Shown one piece after another: positions 1 to 8,796 of a DNA stretch of 64,000 bases. The DNA lies in the NCBI RefSeq assembly GCF_030408555.1, contig NZ_CP047048.1, positions 2,604,001 through 2,668,000 on the forward strand, read 5' to 3'. The position numbers and the translations under genes were made by a program. Position 1 is the stretch's first letter, and every line of letters begins with the position of its first letter. The notes below the pieces were generated by a model. That model searched no databases. It was not told the origin of the DNA and saw nothing but the letters and a program-made list of their open reading frames with translations. This stretch comes from Corynebacterium aurimucosum. Its GTDB lineage: Bacteria; Actinomycetota; Actinomycetes; Mycobacteriales; Mycobacteriaceae.

Positions 1-165
1 TTCAATACGATCGGCGTGCTCATCGGCGCGGCATTCGCCCGGCTTTGTGGCGAGCGCTTCTTCCCGGTGTGGCGATGGCTGGCGCTCGCCGCGGCTGCGG
101 TCTTCTTGGTCTTGGTCATCCTCGGCCCACGGTTGGGTGACCCCAACGCTGTCGTGGACCTGTAA
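1..165 (+). CDS. C-terminal end of an unidentified membrane protein (partial)
   Basis: Frame 1 is open from the window edge to a TAA at 163-165 and gives 54 residues. They include one strongly hydrophobic segment (AAAAVFLVLVILG) preceded by arginine- and tryptophan-rich sequence and followed by a short polar tail, as at the end of a polytopic inner-membrane protein. The start lies outside the window. The gene converges on dnaB, with only one base between the two stop codons. I do not recognise the family from this fragment. Confidence 0.55.
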   Translation, partial: FNTIGVLIGAAFARLCGERFFPVWRWLALAAAAVFLVLVILGPRLGDPNAVVDL

Positions 166-166
166 T

Positions 167-1591
167 TTAACCGTGCGCCATGTTGACGAACTTGGAGTAG
201 TGCAGCTGGTGCGCCACCTTCACCGTGTCGATCGGGCCGCCACGGTGCTTGGCCAGGATGATATCCGCCTCACCGGCGCGGGGATCATCGCGGTCTTGTG
301 AGTCTGGGCGGTAGAGCAGCATAACCATATCGGCGTCCTGCTCAAGCGAGCCGGATTCACGCAGATCCGCCAGCTGCGGCTTCTTATCGGTACGGGATTC
401 TGGACCACGGTTCAGCTGCGAAATCGCGATGAGCGGAACTTCCAGCTCCTTGGCCAACAGCTTGAGCTGGCGCGAGAACTCCGAAACCTCTTGCTGGCGG
501 GACTCCACCTTTTTGCCTGAAGACATCAGCTGCATATAGTCCAGCACAATGAGGTCTAGACCGTGCTGCTGCTTGAGGCGGCGGGCCTTGGAGCGAATTT
601 CCATCATGGTGAGGTTCGGGGAATCATCGATGAACAGAGGCGCATCCTGGATGCGGTTGAGGGTGTCATCGATCTTGGCCCAATCCTCCGTGGACACGCG
701 GCCACCGCGCATATCCGACAGCTTCACTTCCGCCTCCGCAGACAACAGGCGCATGACGATCTCTGAGGCAGACATCTCCAGGGAGAAGACCACGGAGGTC
801 TTGTTATGCTGCAGTGATGCCGAGCGCATGAAGTCCATGGCCAGCGTGGACTTACCAACGCCAGGGCGGGCGGCGACGATGATCATCTGGCCGGCACGCA
901 GACCATTGGTCAGGTTATCGAGGTCGATGAAACCGGTGGGCACGCCGGACTCCACGCCGTTTTGTTGCAGGGCGGCGAGTTCATCAATGGTGGGATCGAT
1001 GAGATCACTCAGCGCACGGTAATCCTCGGTCGTTTTCTTCTGCGCGACAGCGAAAACTTCCTGCTGGGCGCGGTCCAGCACGGACTCAATCTCCATGTCT
1101 TCGGAGCCTTGGAAGCCGAGTTGGACGACTCTTGTTCCAGCGTCCACCAGCTTGCGCAGCACCGCCTTCTCCGCGACAATCTCCGCGTAATAGCGGGCGT
1201 TGGCAGCGGTTGGCACCGTGGCCAACAGGGTATGCAGGTAGGGCGCACCGCCAACGCGCTCGAGGTTGTTATATCGATCGAGTCGGGCCGCCACAATCAC
1301 CGCATCAATGTCGGTGCCTGCGGCATAAAGGTCAATCATGGCCTGGTAGATGAGCGTGTGCGCAGGATAGTAAAAATCCTCCGGCTCCAGCTCTTCAATG
1401 ACCTCCATGACCGTGTTCGGGCTCAGGAGCATAGCACCAAGGACGCCTTGTTCTGCCTCACGGTCCGCGGGCGGCTGACGGAATTCGCCGTAACGCTTAG
1501 GCTCCTCCTGCCGGTAGGAGCGGCGGGGTTCCTCCTCTACCGGCTCCGGTGGTGGTGGAACCTGGTCATCATCAAAACTGGCATTAGTCAT
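167..1591 (-). CDS. dnaB: replicative DNA helicase DnaB
   Basis: Hexameric helicase that unwinds the replication fork and recruits primase. The 474-residue product has a proline- and charge-rich N-terminal extension (about 1-40), the DnaB N-terminal domain (about 42-145), a linker, and the RecA-like C-terminal ATPase domain with Walker A ARPGVGKST at 241-249, the VFSLEMS motif, and DLIVLDYMQLM as Walker B. It ends with the typical ILAKHRGGP region. No intein interrupts the ATPase domain, unlike some mycobacterial DnaB proteins. The ATG at 1589-1591 is the first plausible start. A 643-bp gap separates it from rplI, so it is probably transcribed on its own. Confidence 0.97.
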   Translation of the reverse strand: MTNASFDDDQVPPPPEPVEEEPRRSYRQEEPKRYGEFRQPPADREAEQGVLGAMLLSPNTVMEVIEELEPEDFYYPAHTLIYQAMIDLYAAGTDIDAVIVAARLDRYNNLERVGGAPYLHTLLATVPTAANARYYAEIVAEKAVLRKLVDAGTRVVQLGFQGSEDMEIESVLDRAQQEVFAVAQKKTTEDYRALSDLIDPTIDELAALQQNGVESGVPTGFIDLDNLTNGLRAGQMIIVAARPGVGKSTLAMDFMRSASLQHNKTSVVFSLEMSASEIVMRLLSAEAEVKLSDMRGGRVSTEDWAKIDDTLNRIQDAPLFIDDSPNLTMMEIRSKARRLKQQHGLDLIVLDYMQLMSSGKKVESRQQEVSEFSRQLKLLAKELEVPLIAISQLNRGPESRTDKKPQLADLRESGSLEQDADMVMLLYRPDSQDRDDPRAGEADIILAKHRGGPIDTVKVAHQLHYSKFVNMAHG

Positions 1592-1763
1592 TGCTCATTA
1601 ATCCCACCGTTCATTAATCCCACCCTGGCCGTGTGCCTGAAATCCTCACTCTTCTCCGCGCCGGACGGCCAGGCTTCGATGCAGTGCCGAGCGGCAACCG
1701 CGCGTTGTACACAACAGTCTAGCTGAGGGTCAAGACACTACCCCTTGGGCATAACTCCCATAG

Positions 1764-2041
1764 TTATCCACAGAGACCTGTGGAATTCCCAGGTCAGCAA
1801 AGACACGGTGTGCAAAGACAGAGGTCAGGGCTGTGGATAACTTTGCAGCGCTGTGACCTGCGATGATTATTTCCACTGGTCAGGATAGGTTTTTCCTAGT
1901 GTGAAAATCCGCACAAAACCGGTGGAAAAGTAGGCCCCCAACTGAATATCGCCCCTACCAGCGGGTTAACACCGTGCGCCGTGAGTAAATTCACCGTTAA
2001 CTCACCACCGAGTTATCCACAGATAGTGCGAGTTATCCACA
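1764..2041. promoter_or_regulatory. cluster of four perfect DnaA boxes
   Basis: TTATCCACA occurs at 1764-1772, 2013-2021 and 2033-2041 on the plus strand, and its complement TGTGGATAA at 1832-1840. All four match the strong DnaA-box consensus exactly. The last two are in the same orientation with starts 20 bp apart, about two helical turns, so DnaA could bind both on one face. No dnaA or dnaN gene is nearby. The cluster could control dnaB or titrate DnaA; which of these is inference. Confidence 0.75.
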
Positions 2042-2090
2042 GTTTGAGTCTTTCCCCAAATCTCTATCCCCAAAAGCCCACAAAACGGCC

Positions 2091-2142
2091 TGAGGCCGTG
2101 CTTCCTCTCACCACCTCACATAGTGGGAGGAGCACGGCCTCA
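2091..2142 (-). terminator. hairpin terminator after rplI
   Basis: Arms TGAGGCCGTGC (2091-2101) and GCACGGCCTCA (2132-2142) pair perfectly, and the stem continues inward through TCCTCTCAC/GTGGGAGGA with one wobble. Read on the minus strand it lies 93 bp past the rplI stop and is followed by CGTTTTGTGG and another TTTT, fitting a factor-independent terminator of the rpsF-ssb-rplI operon. Confidence 0.75.
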
Positions 2143-2234
2143 AGCCTTGCTGTTGTCTTAAGGTCACGTCCTGCGTACCGGCGCCGCGCCTCACACGCGG
2201 GCGGACGGAGGGTGACCGTCGTGCGCCTTAGTTC

Positions 2235-2687
2235 TTAGGCAGCGACGACCGAGAAGTTCACCTTGCCGATAACGTCAGCGTGCAGCTTCAGCTCGACTTG
2301 GTAGTTGCCGGTCTTCTTGACCAGGCCCTTGGGAAGCACAACAATGCGCTTGTCCAGCTTCGGGCCGCCAGCGGCGGCAACGGCGTTCACGATGTCCTCT
2401 GCGGACACGGAGCCGAAGAGCTTGCCGGACTCGGAGGTCTTCACCGGGACGTTAACGTCCTTGAGCTCCTCCAGCTGGGTACGGATCTCGCGTGCATGGT
2501 CCAGGTCGCGGATTGCGCGAGCTTCCTGGGCGCGCTTGATGCCCTCGATCTGCTTCTCAGCACCGCGGGTGGCAACGATAGCCAGGCCGCGCGGAAGCAG
2601 GTAGTTACGTCCGTAGCCGTCCTTAACCTCTACAATTTCGCCGGGGGCGCCGAGGTTCTCAACGGCAGCGGTGAGGATCAGCTTCAT
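2235..2687 (-). CDS. rplI: 50S ribosomal protein L9
   Basis: A 150-residue large-subunit protein that binds 23S rRNA through its N-terminal domain. The N-terminus [17 protein letters not shown], followed by [16 protein letters not shown], is the L9 signature. A long connecting helix (about 52-80) leads to the C-terminal domain ending [15 protein letters not shown]. Length is normal. It is the last gene of rpsF-ssb-rplI, 46 bp after ssb. rpsR, which sits between ssb and rplI in many actinobacteria, is absent here. Confidence 0.97.
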   Translation of the reverse strand: MKLILTAAVENLGAPGEIVEVKDGYGRNYLLPRGLAIVATRGAEKQIEGIKRAQEARAIRDLDHAREIRTQLEELKDVNVPVKTSESGKLFGSVSAEDIVNAVAAAGGPKLDKRIVVLPKGLVKKTGNYQVELKLHADVIGKVNFSVVAA

Positions 2688-2733
2688 GATCCCTGCCTTT
2701 CAATTGAGTTAAATGAATACTTGCATGACAGTC

Positions 2734-3324
2734 TTAGAACGGGGGTTCTGCATCCGCACCACCAAAGCTTCCTGCTTGGGGTGCCGAATTCCACGGATCG
2801 TTGCTCGGAGCCGACTGCTGGGACTGCTGCGGGGCAGAGGACTGGGACTGGTTTCCGGAGAAACCACCCTGGTTTCCGGAGAAACCGCCTTGGTTGCCAC
2901 CGCCGTAGTTAGCACCACCCTGCTGCTGGCCGCCGCCATAGTTGCCGCCGCCGTTGCCGGACTTGCGGTTAACCTGTGCGGATGCATAACGCAGGGACGG
3001 GCCGACCTCATCGACCTCAATCTCAAAAACAGTGCGGTTCTCGCCCTCACGAGTCTGGTAAGAGCGCTGGCGCAAACGGCCAGTAACGATAACGCGCATG
3101 CCCTTGGTCAGGGTCTCCGCAACGTTTTCTGCGGCTTGGCGCCACACGTTGCAGGTGAGGAACATGGCCTCGCCATCCTCCCACTGGGAAGTCTGCTGAT
3201 TATAGCGACGCGGGGTGGAGGCAACACGGAAATTCGCCACTGCGGCACCCGCCGGGGTGAAGCGCAGTTCCGGGTCAGCAACGATGTTGCCGACAACCGT
3301 GATGTTGGTATCTCCCTGAGCCAT
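2734..3324 (-). CDS. ssb: single-stranded DNA-binding protein
   Basis: Protects single-stranded DNA and recruits replication and repair proteins through its acidic tip. The 196-residue product has an OB fold (about 1-110; [17 protein letters not shown], then [16 protein letters not shown]), then a low-complexity Gly/Asn/Gln/Ser linker with repeated GGFSGNQ units, and the tail DAEPPF, the actinobacterial form of the DDDIPF tip. Starts at ATG 3322-3324, preceded by an AAGGAG-like site. It lies between rpsF and rplI. Confidence 0.97.
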   Translation of the reverse strand: MAQGDTNITVVGNIVADPELRFTPAGAAVANFRVASTPRRYNQQTSQWEDGEAMFLTCNVWRQAAENVAETLTKGMRVIVTGRLRQRSYQTREGENRTVFEIEVDEVGPSLRYASAQVNRKSGNGGGNYGGGQQQGGANYGGGNQGGFSGNQGGFSGNQSQSSAPQQSQQSAPSNDPWNSAPQAGSFGGADAEPPF

Positions 3325-3375
3325 GTCTTTACTCCTTAATATCGGTTACGTGGATTGCTCGAAACCCAGTATCCG

Positions 3376-3666
3376 CTATTTGCTGTCGGTGCGCAGAACC
3401 TTGGTACGCAGAATGGAGTCGTTCAGGTTCAGACGGCGATCGAGCTCGAGAACGGAGTGGGATTCACACTCCAGCTCCACGACTGCGTAGATGCCCTCTT
3501 CCTTCTTGTTGATCGGGTATGCAAGACGGCGCTTGCCCCACACGTCAACCTTTTCGACTTTGCCGCCATCCTTGCGGATTGCCTCGAGGAACTTGTCTAG
3601 GGACGGGGTTACGGTGCGCTCATCCTGATTAGGATCCAGAATGATCATGACTTCGTAGTGACGCAC
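3376..3666 (-). CDS. rpsF: 30S ribosomal protein S6
   Basis: A 96-residue small-subunit protein that pairs with S18 on 16S rRNA. The sequence [17 protein letters not shown], then [19 protein letters not shown], is diagnostic. I chose GTG at 3664-3666 instead of the upstream ATG codons: the minus strand reads AGGAGGTGAT, a nearly complete complement of the 16S tail, 7 nt before this GTG, and the resulting N-terminus matches the usual S6 MRHYEV. The ATG four codons upstream would lie before or inside that ribosome-binding site. First gene of rpsF-ssb-rplI. Confidence 0.95.
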   Translation of the reverse strand: MRHYEVMIILDPNQDERTVTPSLDKFLEAIRKDGGKVEKVDVWGKRRLAYPINKKEEGIYAVVELECESHSVLELDRRLNLNDSILRTKVLRTDSK

Positions 3667-3704
3667 GGACCTCATCACCTCCTATGGTCTAGTAATTGGT
3701 ATCG

Positions 3705-3729
3705 GCCATATCACCTTTGCGGATATGGC
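3705..3729 (-). promoter_or_regulatory. inverted repeat in the rpsF leader
   Basis: GCCATATC (3705-3712) and GATATGGC (3722-3729) are perfect 8-bp arms around a 9-nt loop, about 40 bp before the rpsF ribosome-binding site. On the minus strand the stem is followed directly by CGATACC, giving GGCCGATACC. Bacterial rpsF leaders often carry a hairpin with a CCG element bound by S6:S18. This could be such an element, a weak terminator of the upstream gene, or an operator. Confidence 0.4.
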
Positions 3730-3813
3730 AGGAGGGTCTGTTGCGTCAAGCAACCCTCACACAGTACCGCACTGACCGGCGGAAAAGGAAATCCCCTATC
3801 TCCTCGGCCGCAT

Positions 3814-3996
3814 CTAGTGGGTCGCCGCGACAAATATCGCCGAACCAGCAGGAATCACGGTGAGAAACAGGAGGGCCAGCAGCCCCAGCACAATGGGCCA
3901 GGTGCGGTCTTGAGAGCGTTGAAACAGGTAATAGGCGCTCAACACGCAGATAAAACCCAGCGTGATGGAGATGATGCCCAGGATCGTCATAGTCAT
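3814..3996 (-). CDS. small two-helix membrane protein
   Basis: A 60-residue protein with two predicted membrane helices (about 4-25 and 35-55) joined by a short charged loop FQRSQDRTW; no family recognised. Its ATG (3994-3996) overlaps the TGA of the preceding glycosyltransferase gene (3993-3995) as ATGA, so the two are probably translationally coupled and of related envelope function. The overlap is the main reason to believe the gene is real. Confidence 0.65.
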   Translation of the reverse strand: MTMTILGIISITLGFICVLSAYYLFQRSQDRTWPIVLGLLALLFLTVIPAGSAIFVAATH

Positions 3997-5396
3997 CGCG
4001 CAAAATCACCGGCCAACGGGTCTCTACCGCCGTGCGCAGCACGGACCTTATCTTCCGACTTGCCCCACATCTGACGGATAATCAACACGCCGATGGCGAT
4101 GATGAAGCCATCACGGGTAATCACCGCGATATCCAGCATCTCGTGCGGCAGGCCCTTGTTCTCAGCCCCGAGCATGTGCCAGGTAAGGATGGGCCAGAGG
4201 AGGGCGTCGGCAAGCGCCCAGCTAAAGATGAGGCGCCAACGTGGCAGGGCCAAGAGCGCCGGTACGACGAGCCACAGTGAGTACTGCGGTGACCACACCT
4301 TGTTGAAGATCAGGAAGGCCATGATGATGAGATAGATCATCTCAGCCACCCGCGGCGCACGCGGCGTCTTGAGTCCCATAATGGCGATGGCAGCGCAGCA
4401 CGCCAGGAAAGCCACGAAGGAGAAGGTGTTGAGGAATTCCGCCTCAAAGCCCACGCCCGTCACGCGGCTCAACAGCGCATAGATCGTGGTCCACTCCGCA
4501 CCACGTTCCTGATTGAGCCTGAAGAACTCGCCCCACGCTTCGGGGTAGGCCAGCGCCACGGGAAGGTTCACCACGAGCCACGTCACAGCGGTTGCCACGA
4601 CCATCTTGGAGAAAGGCGCCCAGCGCTTGTGACGGATGGCCAGCACCAGAAACGCGCCCAGGATAAACAGGGGCCACAGCTTAAACGCCGTGCCGAGGCC
4701 AATGAGGATGCCGGCGAGCCAGTTCTTACGCTTTGTCACTGCAAGAAGCGCGCCGACCATGAAAGCCACCGACGGGATGTCCCAGTTCGTAAAAGCGTGA
4801 ATAGCCACGAGCGGGCTGGCCGCCATGAGGATGGTGTCCCATGCCCGGTTGCCCGTGAGCTGGAAGACCATCACCACGGTGCCGACCCACACGAGGGACA
4901 TGATGAACGCGGTCAATCCGAAGTACCAGCTGACATCTGCCATCCCAAGCCACTCGACGGCCGGATAGGTGGTGCGCGCCAGCCATCCGACGGCGCCCTG
5001 AAAGAGGCCAGCCAGTACCGGGTACTCCATGTAGCGGGTGAGATCGCCCTCAACCCAGGAATAGGCATAGGGGAAGCCCGGCTGATCGAGTCCGCGCCCA
5101 CCATAGAGCGGGACGATGTCGTTGTAGCAAAAAGCCGTATATTGGCGGTTGCCATCCCAGTTCAGGCTGATGAGGCCATCCTCGCCTCGGCGACTACCTG
5201 CACAGGTTGCCTTACTTAAAAACCCAAACGCCAAAAACGTCCACGCCAGCGTGATAACCACGCGCAAGGGCGTCCACCACCCGGAATAAGCCGAACGAGC
5301 AAAGCGTCCCGTCGGCCCACCCAGGGCGTCGACCGCGTTGTGGGTCATAGACTCGGATGAGAGAGACACGATCTGCGAAGTAGTGTGATGGCTCAC
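3993..5396 (-). CDS. GT87-type polyprenyl-phosphate-dependent glycosyltransferase
   Basis: A 467-residue integral membrane protein with about ten hydrophobic helices. An early extracytoplasmic loop contains the YMEYPVLAGL motif typical of the DUF2029/GT87 group, which uses polyprenyl-phosphate mannose or arabinose to build mycolata envelope glycans. The acceptor cannot be told from sequence. The start is GTG at 5394-5396 with AGGAG 12 nt upstream; an in-frame ATG at residue 17 is an alternative. It lies 15 bp after ponA and is coupled to the small membrane protein, the same neighbourhood as Mycobacterium ponA1-Rv0051. Confidence 0.8.
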   Translation of the reverse strand: MSHHTTSQIVSLSSESMTHNAVDALGGPTGRFARSAYSGWWTPLRVVITLAWTFLAFGFLSKATCAGSRRGEDGLISLNWDGNRQYTAFCYNDIVPLYGGRGLDQPGFPYAYSWVEGDLTRYMEYPVLAGLFQGAVGWLARTTYPAVEWLGMADVSWYFGLTAFIMSLVWVGTVVMVFQLTGNRAWDTILMAASPLVAIHAFTNWDIPSVAFMVGALLAVTKRKNWLAGILIGLGTAFKLWPLFILGAFLVLAIRHKRWAPFSKMVVATAVTWLVVNLPVALAYPEAWGEFFRLNQERGAEWTTIYALLSRVTGVGFEAEFLNTFSFVAFLACCAAIAIMGLKTPRAPRVAEMIYLIIMAFLIFNKVWSPQYSLWLVVPALLALPRWRLIFSWALADALLWPILTWHMLGAENKGLPHEMLDIAVITRDGFIIAIGVLIIRQMWGKSEDKVRAAHGGRDPLAGDFAR

Positions 5397-5411
5397 CGGG
5401 CGATCAAACTC

Positions 5412-7628
5412 CTATTGACCAAGTAATTGGTCGAGTCTATCTCCATTGAGAATGTCATCGAGCGAAGGGACCTCGGGCTCTGCGGGTTGGGCCGGTTGCT
5501 CAGGCTGTGCTGGCTGGTCTGGGGTCTCCCCCTGTCCCTCATCGTGGTGCTCGCCGTCTTCGGCTGGCGCTTCCTCGTCGCCCTCGTTCTCCGGGCTTGC
5601 CGGCGCCTGGTTCCACGTGGTGCTCTGGCTCGGGTCATAGACATACCCGGAGCCCCAGCTGCCGACGCCATAGTGAATCGGATAAGCCTGCGGGAAGGAC
5701 TGCTGCTCGACGTTAGCCAGAGAGGTGTCCAAAATGGACTTCCAAATCTTCGTCGGTGCGTCCGAGCCGTACATGATTCCGCCCCACTGATTAAAGATTG
5801 CGGAGGTGTTATCAGCCGTGCCTACCCACACTGCTGTAGCCAGCTGCGGCGTGGAACCAACCATCCAGGCATCTTTGTTGGTGCCCGTATCACCCAGCTG
5901 GGTGGTACCAGTCTTGGAGGCCGACGGGCGTCCACCAGCCAGTGCGCCATTCGACCATGCGGCAATCGGCTGCATCGCAGAAATAACGTTATTAGCCACG
6001 TTGGCGGAGACACGGCGCTCACCGCCATCGGTCGGATTCTCGTAAAGGACCTCGCCGGCGGCGTTTTCTACCTTTTGCACGAAGTGCGGCTGGTGCCACA
6101 CGCCTTGGTTGGTCAAGGTAGCCATGGCGGTTGCCATATCGAGCGGGCGGGACTGGTACTGGCCCAACACCACGCCTTCGTACGGCGTGCCACCGTTCTC
6201 CGTTAGGGTCTTCTCAATCCCCGGCAGGCTGCGGGCGACGCCCAACGCGTGCGCCATGTCCGCGGTGTCTTGCATCTTGTTTTCCAGGTCATCCTGGAGG
6301 CGCAGGAAGGAGGTGTTATAAGAATTCTTCAGCGCCTCAGCGATGGAACAGCTTCCGCAGCCGCCGCCAACGTTGGTCACGGTCTGGGAACCAGGCAGTT
6401 GGTAGGGAGCGGAGGAGTAATAGGTATTGAGATCAATGCCCTGCTGGAGGGCCGCAGCCAGCGCCATAATCTTAAAGACCGAGCCGGTCTGCAGCGGAGA
6501 GTTGGCGTAGTCCCAACCATTCGAGTCATCGCCGCCAAAGTAACCGCGCACAGCACCCGTAGCTGGGTCGATGGTCACGGCTGCAGCACGGGCGTCCTCC
6601 TGCAGCACGGCAAGCTGCTCGTGGGCGGCGTCGGTTGACGCGTTTTGCACGGTCATGTCAATGGTGGTGGTCACCTTGAGGCCACCGGTGGCTAGCTGGT
6701 CCTCGGTGATTCCCACGCGTGCCAACTCGCCGGTGACTTGGTTCTTGATGTGCCCGTAGGCACCAGGTGCCTCGGTGTAGGCAGAGTACTCGCTTGGGTC
6801 GCGCGTCTCCGGGAAGGCCATCTGGGAACGCTCAGTCGCATCCAGATCGCCCATCTCGACGAGACCATCCATGACGTAGTTCCAACGGGCCTGCGAGCGT
6901 TCCTCATCCACCCACGGATCCAACACGGATGGGGACTGGATGAGGCCGGCGAGCATAGCGCCTTCCTCCACGGTGAGATCCTTAGCGTCCTTGTTGAAGT
7001 AGGCGTTAGATGCAGCCTCGATGCCATAAGCATTACGGCCGAAGTAGACCGTATTGAGGTAGGCGTTGAGGATTTCTTCCTTGGACCACTCGTTGGTCAT
7101 CTTCACCGAGTAGATGAGCTCACGAATCTTGCGGACGTAGGAGTATTCGTCACCCACCAGCGTGTTCTTTACGTACTGCTGGGTGATCGTGGAACCACCG
7201 CCGGCGGTGCTATCGCCCGTGAGCTTGCCCAAGACAGCACGGCCCAATCCAGTGAAGGAAAAGCCGGAGTTGGTCCAGAACTCGCGGTCCTCGGCAGCCA
7301 GCACGGAGCCCTCTACATAATCCGGGATCTCGTCTAGGGTCACCTGCCGCCGGTTGCCCTCGGGCGGCACCAGTTTGGCCAACTGCGTTTCCCCATCGCC
7401 GGCGACGATGGTGGAAATCTGACTCGGCTGCAGCTCCTCGGGCTCGGGGACGTCGTACTGCGTATACGCGAAGCCGAAGAGAAGGGCGGGGATGCCCACC
7501 AAAACAAATAAGACAGTGAGCACGATCCACGGCCAGCGGCGTTTAGAGCTCGACGAATGCCGTGCGCTGCGCGAGGGGCTCTTCCTACTTTTACCGGACT
7601 TTCGCCCAGAGGTTTCCTTCTCGGTCAC
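5412..7628 (-). CDS. ponA: bifunctional class A penicillin-binding protein
   Basis: Polymerises and cross-links peptidoglycan outside the membrane. The 738-residue protein has a basic cytoplasmic tail, one membrane anchor (about 32-55), a GT51 glycosyltransferase domain (AAEDREFW near 111-118, GGSTITQQYVKN, and ILNAYLNTVYFGRNAYG), and a transpeptidase domain with SVFK near 385 (catalytic Ser), SYN and KTGTT. The C-terminus is a long Pro/Glu/Gln-rich tail (about 655-715). It begins at GTG 7626-7628 with GAGGA upstream. First gene of a run with the glycosyltransferase and the small membrane protein. Confidence 0.95.
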   Translation of the reverse strand: MTEKETSGRKSGKSRKSPSRSARHSSSSKRRWPWIVLTVLFVLVGIPALLFGFAYTQYDVPEPEELQPSQISTIVAGDGETQLAKLVPPEGNRRQVTLDEIPDYVEGSVLAAEDREFWTNSGFSFTGLGRAVLGKLTGDSTAGGGSTITQQYVKNTLVGDEYSYVRKIRELIYSVKMTNEWSKEEILNAYLNTVYFGRNAYGIEAASNAYFNKDAKDLTVEEGAMLAGLIQSPSVLDPWVDEERSQARWNYVMDGLVEMGDLDATERSQMAFPETRDPSEYSAYTEAPGAYGHIKNQVTGELARVGITEDQLATGGLKVTTTIDMTVQNASTDAAHEQLAVLQEDARAAAVTIDPATGAVRGYFGGDDSNGWDYANSPLQTGSVFKIMALAAALQQGIDLNTYYSSAPYQLPGSQTVTNVGGGCGSCSIAEALKNSYNTSFLRLQDDLENKMQDTADMAHALGVARSLPGIEKTLTENGGTPYEGVVLGQYQSRPLDMATAMATLTNQGVWHQPHFVQKVENAAGEVLYENPTDGGERRVSANVANNVISAMQPIAAWSNGALAGGRPSASKTGTTQLGDTGTNKDAWMVGSTPQLATAVWVGTADNTSAIFNQWGGIMYGSDAPTKIWKSILDTSLANVEQQSFPQAYPIHYGVGSWGSGYVYDPSQSTTWNQAPASPENEGDEEAPAEDGEHHDEGQGETPDQPAQPEQPAQPAEPEVPSLDDILNGDRLDQLLGQ

Positions 7629-7704
7629 TGATCCGTGTCCTCATCAATCCTGTACAGAAACTGTAAATATATGCAGCTTACCGGCGCGAACTGGGAAGCC
7701 AAAA

Positions 7705-8064
7705 CTACCCTAAAGCATAGACCGTGGCGGCTCGAAGCAGATGGTTCCAGCGGCACGCCGGACACACTTCCACGAAATGCACGGTGAATTCGATGCCCTC
7801 AGCGGCTATCTCTGCGATTTCTGCTTCGCTGCGCGCGCTGCCTGCTCGGCGTTTCAAGGCATCTCCGTACACCCACCGAGTCAGCCGCATGTCCTCACCG
7901 CAGACCGGGCACGGCTTGTGCATGTCGACGCCGTGATGCTTCGCCGCAGCACGAAGGAGAAAATCGGCATCACAGACCTCTTCGCGCCCGAGCTTCCCCG
8001 CACGAAGTTCACGCAGATGTTGCGCGCGCTCCCATTCATAGGAGACCTCATTACGGTAGGCCAC
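7705..8064 (-). CDS. DUF5318 zinc-ribbon-like protein
   Basis: A 119-residue protein. CPVCGEDM (about 57-64) and CPACRWNH (about 99-106) supply four cysteines for a likely zinc site. The N-terminal part is charged and helical. DUF5318 proteins are conserved in mycolata next to ponA (Rv0049 in M. tuberculosis), and this gene keeps that position 76 bp upstream of ponA. Function unknown. It is divergent from malR. Confidence 0.8.
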   Translation of the reverse strand: MAYRNEVSYEWERAQHLRELRAGKLGREEVCDADFLLRAAAKHHGVDMHKPCPVCGEDMRLTRWVYGDALKRRAGSARSEAEIAEIAAEGIEFTVHFVEVCPACRWNHLLRAATVYALG

Positions 8065-8219
8065 GGTTGGCTTTGATTTTGCCGACTCTGCTTAGACGGA
8101 GAATTCACGCCGGACAGTGTAGTGCCGGCGACTCCAACAATCTAGAGCGCTCCTAAGCACTTCGTGATAGAAAACCTAATTTTTCAAATAACTAACTACC
8201 GAAGCGCACGATCTCTAGC

Positions 8220-8225
8220 TACACT
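8220..8225 (+). promoter_or_regulatory. -10 hexamer of the malR-like gene
   Basis: TACACT lies 8 nt before the ATG at 8234, with no ribosome-binding site between them, so transcription probably starts at or next to the start codon. The AT-rich stretch at 8168-8195 upstream is a possible binding site for the regulator itself. Confidence 0.5.
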
Positions 8226-8233
8226 TATTTTCC

Positions 8234-8713
8234 ATGAGTGAAGAAACTATCGAATCCCCGGTCCCCTACGAGGATGCCCTGGAAGTCGCCCGCCAGATCC
8301 AGCCGGCGCTCAACAAGCTCATGCTCATCTTCCAGCGCACCACGGAGGGCACGTCCCTGACAACGTCGCAGGTCTCCATCATGAACCAGCTGCGCATGCG
8401 TGGTCCCTCCCGTGTGAGCACCATCGCGCAAGCAGAACTCATCCGCATGCCTACCGCCTCCAATGCGCTATACCAATTGGAGCGCCACGGATTCGTGGAA
8501 CGGCACCGCGATGAAAAAGACCGCCGCGGCGTACTTGTCGCCCTTACCCAGCTTGGGGAATCGGAGCTGACCATTGTCTCCCGCCAACGCGCGGCGGCTT
8601 TGGCTGAGATCCTGCGCTGGCTCGACCCAGAGGACATCAAGGACGCAGACACTTTGGTCAATCTCATCTCCAAGCTTGCTGATGTCTACCGTCCAATCAT
8701 GGAAGGGAAATAG
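8234..8713 (+). CDS. malR: MarR-family regulator, MalR-like
   Basis: A 159-residue winged-helix regulator. It has an N-terminal dimerisation helix, a recognition region (SRVSTIAQAELIRMPTASNAL, given here from residue 57 on) and a wing ending DEKDRRGVLVALT, the MarR signature. In C. glutamicum the MarR regulator MalR sits beside a universal stress protein gene near the class A PBP gene and controls envelope-stress genes; position and neighbour match here, so the symbol is by context. It probably forms an operon with the UspA gene 83 bp downstream. Confidence 0.75.
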   Translation: MSEETIESPVPYEDALEVARQIQPALNKLMLIFQRTTEGTSLTTSQVSIMNQLRMRGPSRVSTIAQAELIRMPTASNALYQLERHGFVERHRDEKDRRGVLVALTQLGESELTIVSRQRAAALAEILRWLDPEDIKDADTLVNLISKLADVYRPIMEGK

Positions 8714-8796
8714 ACCAAAAAGTGCCGGTAGAGCGGATTTTATTTTCCGGCATGAAGGGTCGATAATGAAGAAAACGACCCCGAACTTTTTATTGA

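Larger units (their letters stand above)
1592..2234. other. 643-bp intergenic region between dnaB and rplI
   Basis: No convincing gene; the one short open frame here has no family features. The region holds four perfect DnaA-box sequences, a strong hairpin at the rplI side, and AT-richer stretches near 1850-1990. The dnaB promoter must lie at its left end, but I could not fix a single -35/-10 pair. Confidence 0.7.

Noticed and set aside
1764..2041. Chromosomal replication origin
   Set aside because: dnaA, dnaN and rpmH are absent and no AT-rich unwinding element is clear; only the box cluster can be claimed.
1981..2238. Open frame of 85 codons beside rplI
   Set aside because: It runs through DnaA boxes and a terminator and has no protein-like features.
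2688..2733. rpsR between ssb and rplI
   Set aside because: The gap is only 46 bp, so the gene is not in this operon.
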